DNA from: Sabellastarte sp. h YS-2021
Lineage: Eukaryota > Annelida > Polychaeta > Sabellida > Sabellidae
Reading direction: 5' to 3'
Length of the DNA: 64,000 nucleotides
NCBI GenBank assembly: GCA_964017235.1
Contig: OZ024939.1
Location: 41,828,241-41,892,240 of the forward strand
A model generated the notes under the pieces. It saw only the letters and a program-made list of their open reading frames with translations. It made no database searches and was not told the origin of the DNA. The position numbers and the translations under genes were made by a program. Numbering within the stretch: position 1 is the first letter of the stretch; the number at the start of each line of letters is the position of its first letter. Below are positions 13,601 to 25,600 of this stretch, piece after piece.

Positions 13601-16600
13601 AGGAGACTCCCGACTGGAAGGCCTTAGACGCATAGGATCAGTCTGTTTGATCCATGAGGAGATAGTGGCAGGTGAGATGTCCTTGTCAAAGCCTTTCTTA
13701 AAGGAGACATGGACTAACTCTTTGCTCTGCCTGAGAACTAAGGTCCTGTCCAGATAGTTGCACAATGCTCTGACTGGAACCAGGGACCTGTCAGACTTGA
13801 GGGACTTATCCCAAGTTGGGGCCAGGGCTGGTATAACCACTGGGGCCACACTGTCTGGACCCTCCTTGGCCAGCTGGTTCTTTGAAAGAAAGCTGAGTGA
13901 TGGATACAGAGACACCTTTGACCAGTCTGACTGGTGTCTGATGTTCTTGATTTGCCAAACATGGATCTCACTCCTGCGTTTGCCCGACCCTAGGGCCAAA
14001 AAAACAGTTTTGAAGGTCAAGTGCTTCAAAGAAGCCTCTTTAATAGGTCAAATGGAGCCTTTTTCAGCTGGTGTAACACCAGGGAGACGTTCCAGGAGGG
14101 TCCCTTGGGTCTGTCTCTGTGGAAACTATCCATGAAACGAGTGAGCTTTTCATCTTTGCTAACATTAATGGGTGATTTTCCCAGTTTATCAGCAATGGCT
14201 GACCCGTAACCATCAATGGTACAGGGCTGTAACTTCCTGTCTTGAAACAACTACTTAAGGAAGTCACCTACTGATTTTATAGGGGGTGCCCTGAAGTCCC
14301 CCTAATTACTGAAGTACCAGTTTGTCAAAATAGCCCACTTTGCCTCATAGACTGATCTGGTTAATCCTCTTCGAGGAGCCTCAATTCATGCTGCCACTAC
14401 CTCAGAGAAGCCCTGCTCCTTGATTGCCGAGGCTCCAGGAGCCATGTATGCAGATTTAGGTTTGACAGATCCTGTGAGGAGACTGATTGAATGGATGAGT
14501 GAGCAGGTTGGGCAGGCTCAGTGGGATTTGGAAGGACATGGCCACTGGATCCCAGAACCAGGGCATGTTGGGCCACCCCGGAACAATCAGAATGATTCTC
14601 CTGCATGGGTAGTCCTGCAACTTCTCCACCACTTTGCCCATGATAGCTGCTGGTGAGAAAGCATATGGGTCCAGATCCTCCCATGGCAGGCTGAGTGCAT
14701 GGACTGCCCAGGCCTGGGGGTCCGGCACTGGTGACACATACTAGGCTAGTTTGTTGTTGAACTTCAGTGCAAAGAGGTCTATTTGAGGTTGGTGCCACCT
14801 GTGGCATATTGCCTGGAAGACCTCTGGAAAGAGAGACCACTCTGTTTGAATTGTCTGGCCTAGCCTGGATAGCTTGTCTGCTACCACATTCAGTCGGCCT
14901 GGAATGCGTCGGGCTTTGAGAGTAACCTGCTTGTTGGTACACCAGGTCAGGATTCTCCATAGAAGGGCACAGAGGGCCCGACTTCATCCCCCCTTGTTAT
15001 AGGAATTAAAGACATATTCGAGTGCTTTACGAAGGGCTGAGTGCTTTAATACAGCCGATCGATAGTTTAAAAACATCATAAAGCACGAGAATTTGTCTTT
15101 TATTCCTATTCTAAAATGGTTATATTAATAATTTCGTCAAAATAAGCAGTATAACTTACGCAAAATTCAAAACAGATCCAACACCATGTTGGCTGTTCCA
15201 TTAACTAAACATGCATAGTGATGGATGTGTAAACAGCCTTTTGGATTAAATATTGTTAGGAAATACCCACAGAATTTCCGTGATCTCGTAAATATTTATG
15301 AAATTATTTATTTTTATCTTTAAATGAAATATTGATAAAATCCCCTACAGAATTATTTGACTTAGTATTTGCTGCATATAATTTAAGTTTTATTTCACCA
15401 CGAGTTGTTTGTTTACGTTTGTATGCGAAGGGACAATGTACGAGATTTCAACAGCGTGCTTTATTTACCGTTCTATATTCGCGGTTCAAGCATTGCGCAA
15501 AAGACGTGTCCACGTTCACTGCGCAGCCTACCATTTTAGAATTGTTTACATAGGCAACCACTGTGGTGTTGTCTGTGGCTATAAGAACTATGTTGTTCTG
15601 GCAGAGGTCTTGGAACTCTTTTAGGGCCAAAAAGACCGTTTCTCGTTCCAGGTAATTTATGTGCAGTTTACTTTCTGGAAGGGACCAAGTCCCCGTTGCA
15701 GTGTGATTGTTTAAGTGAGCGCCCAGCCTTCTTTTGATGCATCTATAAACAATTGCAGAGCATGATTTAGTGGGTGTAATTGTTGAACTTGGAGCAACAT
15801 TGCTTTCCTCCAGCCACCATTTTAGATGGGGGTGGAGCAGCCTGGGAACTGATATTACCTTTTCTAGTAATTCTGGTACCCTCCAGTTTTGTTTGAGGTG
15901 TCACTGTATGGGCTTCATATGAAGTCGACCTAGGTGAACCTATTTTTCTGTTGCTGTCAAGAGCCCTATGAGGGATATTAGCTGCCGGACCGGGCAGGTG
16001 GGCCCAGTTAATAAGTCTCTGATTTTTGTTGTCAGTGTCTGCCACCTGTCTAGGGTAGGTCTGACCTTGCCCTCTTTCAGGTCGAACTGGTAACCTACAA
16101 AGTCGAAAACTGGTTTGGGGTCCAGTTCTGACTTTTCCATATTTGCTAGCCAATCTAGGTCCTGACAAAGTGGCACTAGTGTTGAGCATGCTGGAGACAA
16201 GTTTGGTGGGATCTGGCTCTGACCAACCAGTTGTCTAGGTACTCATGACTGTGTAACTGGCCCAGGTGGACATGTTTTTTCATGGCTGTCAGCAGTCCTA
16301 TGACGGACATAAACTGCTGGACCGGACCTGCCAATAAGTCTTGGATCTTTGCTGTTAGGGTCTACCAATGCTGTAGGTTGGGTCTGATCTTGCCCTCTTT
16401 CAGGTTTTGATGGAATACTTGTTGAATACTTGTTTGGGGTCCAACACAAATCCTGACATATAGCTACTAGAGTTTGTGTATGCTGGAGACAGGTTTGGTG
16501 GGATCTGGCTCTGACCAGTCATCTAAGTACTTGTGGATCATTATACCCTACAGTGCAATCAGTTTTGACCTCTTTTGCCACTACTGTAATCTCCATGGGT

Positions 16601-19600
16601 GTTGTGGACAGATCGAATGGTAGTGCTTTGAAATTGCAAATTTAATAAGTAAATTAAATTTTTATAAGTTAATACCCTATCCAATGGACAATTGCTTTAC
16701 CGGTCGACGTGACCGGTCCCGCCAAACGCCAGAAAAAGGACCGGTCAGTAGTGTGCATTCGCTAGGTGGCGCATCATACTTGCTTCCTGTCTAGACAGAG
16801 TGACGTCAGTTCATCTTTTTTGTTGTCTAAACAGATTTACACCCCTAGTAAGCTGGTAGCGGTGTCAGTTGGGAGGGTAACTTATAAAAATTTAATTTAC
16901 TTATTAAATTTGCAATTTTATTGCGTTAATACAACTGCTGAATAACTACCGCTTGGTTGGCGGGTAAGTTACTAGGGACTTGGTGTGAACTCAAAATGGT
17001 AACAAAATTTTTAACCTACGGTCTAGGCTGACTTAGTCAGGAGACCTATAGGTCCATGGTGGTTACCAGAGCCCGGTTGCCGGGGCTATACCAGCGTTGC
17101 CCCCCCCCCTTTCTTACAGACCTGCTCTGAGGTAGGGGAAGAGAGGGATGAGTTCAGTCCCAGAAGGCAAATAAACCTCCCGAAGGAAAAAAGTCAATAG
17201 TCTCATGAACTATTTACACTATGTACAAGGATACAAGTCTCCTCAATATAAGGGCTATTTGTGGGTCTGCTGAGCAGCCACTACTGGGCCCAAGTAAAGA
17301 GGCTCTAACTCAGCCCTGACCACATCCTTCAGAAGAACTGTGTGAAGGTGATATGTGACTTACAGTGGCAGGCTGAAGGGACTGTTCTAAGGAGACTCCC
17401 AACTGGAATGCCTTAGAAGCAGCAAAGGCCCTAACATCATGGGCTTGACCTGATGTAAGGTGAGGGCTTGCTGGTCAGAGAGCTCATAGCATAGGATCAC
17501 AGTAGCTTGATCCATGAGGAGATGGTGGCAGCAGAGATGTCCTTGTCGAAACCTTTCTTGGAAGGAGACAAAGACCAGCTCCTTGTTATGCCTAAGATCT
17601 GGGGTCCTACACAGATGGTAACGCAGGGCTCTGACTGGACATATGGACCTGTCACCCTTCAGTACCTTATCCAGAGTGGGGCCAAGGCTGCATTAACCAT
17701 GGGGGCCACACTGTCTAGGCTCTTTGGCCAGCAGATTCTTGGAAAGAAGGGTGGCTGAGGGGTAGAGAGACACCATGGGCCAGTCTGATTGGTGTCTGAA
17801 GTTGTTATGCAGCCATGCATGGATCTCACCCTTCGCTTGCCTGAACCCAAGGCCAACAGGAAGACAGTCTAGAAATTTAAGTGCTTCGAGGAGGTCTCCT
17901 TGAGGGGTTGAAAGGGAGCCTTTGTCAGCTGGTGCAGAACCAGGGAAAGGTTCCAAGAGGGGATGCCCCTCTGCCCTTGGATCTGTCTCTGTGGAAACTA
18001 TCTGGGGGGGTGAGTGAGATTTTTCTTGGCTGACATTCATGGGCGAATTTCCCAATTGTCAGAAATGGTTGGTCTATAGCCATCAATGGTGACTGGCTGT
18101 AAGTTCCTGTCTTGAAAAAAGTACAGAGGAAAGTCAGCTATGGCATTTTTTTTTCTTTTTTTTGTGAGATGGTGTGCTGAAGTCCACCTGATTACTGAGG
18201 TACCACTTTGTAAAACATATGGTCCACTTGCCTCATATACTGATCTGGTTGATCTTCTTGAGGAGCCTCAATTCGAGCTGCCACTGCCTCAGGGAAGCCC
18301 TGTTTCCTTGGAAGCTGGGGCTCTATGGGCCAGGCATGTACACTCAGATTTACCAGGTTCCTGTGAAGGGGCTGGTTGAATAGCTGAGCCAAAGGTAAGG
18401 CAGAAAGTGCAGACACGGTGGGATCTGACTTGACATGGTCACCAGGTCCCAACACCAAGGCATGTTGGACCACCCTGGTGCAATCAGTAGGAGTCTGTTG
18501 CACGGGTGGTCCTGCAACTTCTCCACCACTTGCCCAAGAAGGCTGCTAGTGGGAGGGCATGTGGCTCCAGATCCTCCCAAGGTAGACTGAGGGCCCCTAC
18601 TGCCCGGGCTTGTGGATCTGGAACTGGTGAGCCAGAGATGTAGTTGTTGTTGAGCCTGGTGGCAAACAGGTCCACTTGAGGCTGGTGCCACCGGCAGCAT
18701 ATTGCTTGAAGACCTTGGAAGGGGGGACTATTCTGTTTGAATGGTCTGTCCTAGCCTGGATAGCTTGACTGCTATCACATTCGGCCAGCCGTGGATGTGT
18801 CGGGCTCTGAGTCACCTGTTTCTGGTACACCTGGTCAGGATTCTCCACCAGAAGGCACAAAGAGGGTGCGATTTCATCCCCCCTTTATACAGACCGCCAC
18901 CATGGGGTTGTCTGTAGCTACGACAGCAATATAGTTCAAGCAGGGGTTTTGGAACACTTTTAGGGCCAAAAGACCGCCTTTAATTCCTGAACTGGGATCA
19001 CCTTTTCTAGTGATTCAGGTAGTCTCCAGCTGTTCATCAACGTCACTGTATCTGCCTGATGAGGAAGGCCACCTATGTGGACATGCCTTGCTATGGCTGT
19101 CAGTAATGTTATTAGGGGATCAGCCGCCAGACCGGGCACATCGGTCCGGAGAGAAGTTCCCTGATTGCAGATAACGTCTGCAAACGCTCTAGGACTGATC
19201 TCACCAGGCCTTCTTCTAGGCTGGACTGGTAGCCTACCAAGTCGAAGGCTTGCTCAAGGTCCAGTTCTAATTTCCTCTGATACCATTCAAACTTACTCCT
19301 GACACAGAGCTGCTAGAGATTGTGTAGGAGACAGGTTTGGTGGGAACCGGAATTGACCAACCAGTCGTGCTGGTGGATTGTGGTACTTAGTAATGTCATA
19401 GTTAGACCTCCTTCGCCACCACCACGAGGACACCCCCTGTGTACTGTGAAAACAGACCAGACGGGAGTGCATGAATTAGCAGGGAAGGCCCTGGATGAGC
19501 AAACTCTGGCACTTCCTTGTTGGCTGAATGGGGTGAGGGAGCAGGGAACCTTGAGGTTAGCCACTCCTCTGGCTGAAGAGAGGTTTATGTGGTTCCTGGA

Positions 19601-22600
19601 AAACCATCTGACTCATTTAGGGTACTGAGTCATTATGAGAACAGTGACCCCTGGTCTGATTAACAGATAAAGGGGTTGTAATCTTGAGGGGAAGCTCAAG
19701 TTTGCAAATTCTGGCCCCTGGTGTCCGCTGATACTGGTCACGAGCTGGGTAAATGGCAAGCTGGGTGGCCAGTCTAGGAGGCTGGATCACTGGTATCTCA
19801 CTGGAACCAGTAACAAAGACTGATGAACCTCCAGAATAACTGATACAGCAGACTTCTTGTTGGCAGTAGCCTAACCAGTCCGGTTGAGTTAGACATCTTA
19901 CTGGCAAAAGTAAATGGCTGGTGTGGGTCCGATAAGATGAGGCTGATAGGTAGTTGGATAATTTTATAGTCACTTTCAACCAGCTAGAAGATCCTGACAG
20001 TAGGCTGGCTGACTGGTCAGGTAGGTCGAGACACTGTCATCTCACCAGGACTAGTGACTGGTCCAAGAATTTCTCTGTAACCAGCTTCCTCAGGCAGCAG
20101 CTGGTTGGTCTAAGATGGCCATTTGGACGCTTAAAGGGCTGTGGCTGGTCTGCTAGCTAGTCCTTTGGACCTGCCTAGTACCAGTGCCTAACCGGTTATA
20201 GGTTAAGCAATGCTCTGTAACCAGTTCCTAGAGGGTCCACAGTTCTGCAAAAAACTCATTGAGCTGGCAGAACTGGGCGACTACATCTCAGCAGGGGTAG
20301 GCTTATCTGAAGAACTGCCTTCTTCCTGTTCGTAATGGTGGAATCAGAAAGTTTTCTCTGTAACCAACACTTCTCAGTAACCGGTAAGCCACTTAACCGG
20401 TAAACTGGTGCTTCTCTGTAACCAAGAATTCAGACAGCCACAAGTCTGTATCATTATTTGATCACTTGGTGGATCTGTCGATCTGGTAAGCTGGTGTTCC
20501 AGTTTCAATCAGGTTTATTCACCGGAATTTCTCTGCCTATAAGACAGACCAGTAGACTCTGTAACCAGCTTGGTATGAAGCTACTGGTCCATGGAGGTTG
20601 TGTAAGCCGGAACCAGGTCGGTATGTTCTGTAACCGGTTGGTTGAGGCAATTTACTGAAGAACTTCCTGTCTATCTGTCACCGGCAATCTCTGTAACTGG
20701 TGACCCTGTTGTCCTCACTGGACTTGTTGACTTAAGTTGCCTTCTGCCCATGGGAACAACTGATTTATCTGTAACCGACAAATTCTGTAACCGGTGAACC
20801 TGCTGTCAGCACTGGAATGGTGGGAGCAGCAGGTATCTCTGTAACCAGTAAATTCTCTCTGTAACCGGTAAACTCTGTAACCAGTGAGCCTGCTGTCAGC
20901 ACTGGGATGGTGGGAGCAGCAGATCTCTCTGTAACCAGATTCTGGAAGAAGTCAGGGTCAGTCTGGCTAATTCACCTGTATTTTCTGCCTGTAAACCAGT
21001 CTGGTGGGCTCTGTAACCGGCATTGTAGGCAGCATAAACTCAGTGGCCTGGACAGCTAGCTGGAGCAACTTTTATAACCGGTTCCCGGTAGGCCCATCCT
21101 CTGTAACTGGTTGGTAGATCTTCTTACTCTCAACCTGCCCCAGTACCCGTACCAAGGTAGGGTCAAAGGGGGGGGGAGAGGGCTAGCTGGGGACCCCACC
21201 GGTAGTCTGAGCAGAGCTGGTACCGGTAAAATTCAGCACAAGGGGTCTAGACCAGGTCATCTTCTTCTTGCTAGCTGAACCGGTCACATTTGGGGATCTG
21301 TGGAGCCACAATTTCTTCTGCTAGCCTTGCACTTGCTTCCTAGCACTTCAAAAACACGCAGATTGCTGTGACCAAATGTCATCTAATTTCTTCACCCCAA
21401 CAGACGAGTTGCTGGATTTCTTCTTGTCTGTTAAAAATAGGTGATGAGTAATAAATGGTCGACTTCTGATGAAACTTCTGTTGAAAACACGATTCCTCCA
21501 TAGTTAAATGCGTATCATGTGACCTCCATAGTTGAATGCGTATCACGTGACCAGGTCTGTGTCATGTGACAAGCATAAGCTGGAAGTGATGACATCAGAC
21601 GATGCATTCTTCTTTCCTTCTAATTTCTTCTCGTCGACATACACGCAGTGTTACTCGACAATGTAGAATTTAATGGAGGGTGAATCGTGGTAAACAAAAC
21701 TTCTGAACAGAAGAAGGAATGCTGCAGGGACAAACACACGACCTCTCACCCACGACTTCGTCTCGACAAGCACAAAGAAAATCTTTAAAACTGGCCATAA
21801 AATGCTGGATACTGCCTCGTTTAAGTCCTGGAGAGGCCATGATATGTAAGTAACACAATATATATATTTTCAGATGAAAATAAGCTTTAAATTCGTAGAA
21901 TAAACCATCTTTTCTTCAAACTTGGAGATAACTTCAAATACACGTCTACACACTACACGCGCCAAACGAAAAAGATGAACTGACGTCACTCTGTCTAGAC
22001 AGGAAGCAAGTATGATGCGCCACCTAGCGAATGCACTCTACTGACCGGTCCTGCCGGTATTATTTACAGGACGTCTTTTTCTGGTGTTTGGCGGGACCGG
22101 TCGCGCTGACCGGTAAAGCAATTGTCCATTGGATAGGATATATTAATGCAATAAAATGGTAGGTTTGACCCGGGACGTGAAAATGCAGGTACTTTCTGGA
22201 CTGACTTTGAATGGGTATATGGAAGTAGGTATCCTTGAAATCTATGGATGTCACCCACTCCCCTGTCTGGAGGGAGGTCCTTATTGATTCCAGCGTGTCC
22301 ATTTTGAATTTTTCAGCCTTGAAGAATTTGTTCAGATTGCGGAGGTCTAAAATGGGTCTCCACCAGTTTTGTTTTAGGCCAAAAATAGTCGGTTGTAAAC
22401 CTGAAAGATTCTTGGTTTCTGACCAGCTCTACTGCATTTTTGTTCATAAGCTGATGTAATTTCTCCAGCAGGTAGAGGTTCCAGTGGGGATTAACATAGC
22501 AGCTTATGATGGTAGAGGTTCCCGTGGGGATTGACATAGCAGCTTATGATGGTCAGTGATCTTGTCAAGTTCTGTCGGATCCAGAAGGGAAGAGTGTAAC

Positions 22601-25600
22601 TTTCTTTGAGTATTTTTAGTACTTTCAGACCGAACCCAAAGGCTTCCCAAGCTTTCCAAAACTGGTGTAGTCTTGCCCCTACAGGTAGATCTGAAGCAAC
22701 AGTTTAGAAATTTGGTACAAGATTCACAGAACTCAAGTGATCGACACAGGAAACATTGTCCACATATTTTAATGACTGGTGTCTTACAACAGCTGGACTT
22801 ACACATTTCTTTTGTGGCTCCCCTTTTACAATATGTGCATGAGGAACAACAACTGAGTTTGCAAAATCTATTACTGGTTGACAAGTCTTTAATGTCTTTC
22901 TCGATTCTGGTCCGGTCTGGTTGTACTGAACACAATTTACACTTTTTTGTCCAGTCTGGCTACATTTAAAGTCTGTTTGCTCCCGGCCAGTCTTCTTGAG
23001 AGCAGAAAATTTACACAGTAATTGTAATTTATAGGAAGATTGGGCCTTGGCCGTACATGATGAATACTGTGAGGACTTGGCTTTCCTTTTCTGGCTGTAA
23101 GAACCGATGGTTTTCTAAGCCGGTTTGCTGGACTTTTGTTCCCTTGATTTGCCAGGCCTTTGATAAGGGTGATAACATTCTTTCTTATAGCTGGAGGAAG
23201 AGTGGGTTGAGTGACCTTTGTTCTGATACTGGGCGATGTCCTCCTCAGCCTTCTTCAGACTCTGGTCTGGGAAAATAATTGGCAAATACAGTGGGGCCTG
23301 TCTGAGTTCAGATAGGGTATCTTGTTTAATTCCTGCTTTAACATGTGCCAGATAAGCATCTCCCCTAGCCAAGGTCATGTTAGCAACGTCTATGAAGGCA
23401 AACTCAGAAAGAAGATCCATAGTTTTTATGGACACTGGAGTTAAAGTTCAGTAGATACTGAAGTTTGTCTGTAGCAGTGCTGGTCTTTTCTGAGGACTTT
23501 CCTTTCACCTGTTCAGCCTGGAACACTCTGAGCTGTGCTTGCATCCTTGACTGAAATTTACCATGGCATTTACCATGACGTCATAGCATCTTTTTCGTTG
23601 TCTAAACCTATTAGACCCCTACTAAACTGACAGCGGGGTCGGTGGGAGGGTCTTGTGTGTCCATTGGATAGGGTATTAACTTATAAAAGTTTAATTTACT
23701 TAATAAATTTGCAATTTTATTGCGTTAATACATCCTATCCAATGGACAATTGCTGAATAACTATCGCTTGGTCGGCGGGTAAGTTACTAGGGACTAGGTG
23801 AACTCATAAACAGAACTAACAAAATTTTCCGTCCAGGCCTGGGTTGACCTTGTGGTCAGGACACCCTTAGGGCCATAGCCGGCTATAAGAGACCGGTTAA
23901 CTGGTTGGAACCGACTTACCCCCCCCCCCATTTTTTAACAGACCTGCTCTGAGGTAGGGGAAGAGAGGAATGAGTTCAGTCCCATAAGAAGTAAAACTAG
24001 AGGATCGCTCGCAAAAAAAAAAAGATAATGTTTTTGCATAGCAAAAACAAAGCATCCCGAAAAGGATATAAAGGTGAGTGCTAAAGTATTAAGAAAATGG
24101 TTCGTTTCTAGCCTTATACTGTTGTGGCAACCAAAGTCAGCGCAGTCTGCTCTATCTAGCATAGTTTTCAAGATATAAGCATTTTTGTGTTTTGCAAAAA
24201 AATATTAAAAAATTCAAAATGTCCGCTATATTTGGCGAGACAAAAATATTTTGAAAATTGGCATGGCTACTCTGCAGAGATACCCAGCAGGTCCAAAATA
24301 TTGTTGAGTTCGCTCCATATAGCACGGTTTTCGAGATATAAGCATTTTGGTGTTTTGCAAAAACTTTGAAAATTCAAAATGGCCACCATTTTGGGGGAGA
24401 GAAAATTTTTTGTCAAGACCACTGCCGCGGTGTGTAAGCAAAAGAAATAGCTTTTCCGAGATATTCACAATTTTTCATTTTCGTGTGTGAAAGCTCTGCC
24501 AAAAGTAGGTGAATGAGTTATTTGAGAAAAATTGGCTATCTGCAATACTATTAAGAGATAATTCACATTTACTCATTTTGAGTAGGTGAATAATTATCTA
24601 TGGGTCTGAAACTTCACCAAGTGAAAGCTCTCCCAAAAGTAGGTGAATGAGTTATTTGAGAAAAATTGGCTATCTGCAATACTTTTAGAGATAATTTGCA
24701 TTTACTCATTTTGAGTAGGTGAGTAATTAGCTATGGGTCTGAAACTTCACCATGTGAAAGCTCTCCCACAAGTAGATGAATGAGTATTTGATAAAAATTG
24801 GGTATCCGCAATACTTTTACAGATAATTAGCATTTACTCATTTTGAGTAGGTGAATAAATAGCTATGGGTCTGAAACTTCACAGAGTGAAAGCTCTCCCA
24901 AAAGTAGGTGAATGAGTTATTTGAGAAAAATTGGCTATCAGCAATACTTTTAGAGATAATTCACATTTACTCATTTTGAGTAGGTGAATAATTAGCTATG
25001 GGTCTGAAACTTCACCAAGTGAAAGCTCTGCGTAATCATCTACGGGTCTGAAACTTCACCATGTGAAAGCTCTCCCAAAAGTACATGAATGATTTATGTG
25101 ATAAAAATTGGGTATCCGCAATAGTTTTTGAGATAATTAGCATTTACTCATTTTGAGTAGGTGAGTAATTAGCTACGGGTCTGAAACTTTACCAAGTGAA
25201 AGCTCTTCCAAAACTAGGTGAATGAGTTATTTGAGAAAAATTGGTCATCTGCAATACTTTTAGAGGTAATTCGCATTTACTCTTTTTGAGTAGGTGAGCA
25301 ATTAGCTATGGCTCTGAAACTTCACCAAGTGAAAGCTCTTTGGGATAGCTGCTCTGCAGAGATACCCTGAAGATAAAAAATTTCGTCGAAATCGCTCTAT
25401 GTAGCACGGTTTTCGAAATATTAGCATTTTTGTGTTTTGCAATTTTTAAATTCAAAATGGTCGCCATTTTGGGCGAGACAAAAATTTTTTGAAAATTGGG
25501 AAAACTACTCCGCAGACATACCCCGCGGGTCAAAAATTTCGTCGAAATCGCTCTATCTAGCACGGTTTTCGAGATATAAGCATTTTTATGTTTTCCTTAT

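Larger units (their letters stand above)
12895..16632 (-). mobile_element. DIRS-type retrotransposon copy A, 3' portion
   Basis: Sense is the minus strand. From low to high coordinate it has the outer terminal repeat (from 12895, with a 24-bp internal duplication of AATTTAATAAGTAAATT), a damaged ICR at 13163-13240, tyrosine recombinase remnants (about 13480-14430), and RNase H and RT remnants (14430-16632). The frames carry many stops and shifts. Continuity is broken at 16632 by copy B and resumes at 22158, because the RT homology runs straight across when B is removed. The RNase H part also holds a 550-bp foreign insertion. Confidence 0.85.
16633..22157 (-). mobile_element. DIRS-type retrotransposon copy B, nested inside copy A
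   Basis: Bounded by inverted terminal repeats at 16633-16830 and 21959-22157. Sense is minus. It has recombinase remnants (17230-18340), RNase H and the C-terminal part of RT (18340-19440), a gag-side region rich in a TCTGTAACC motif (19600-21130), and a gag N-terminus (21670-21858). The N-terminal half of RT and the Cys-rich region are missing. Removing B rejoins copy A RT homology at the junctions CTTTGAA / GGTAGGT, so B is younger than A. Confidence 0.88.
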
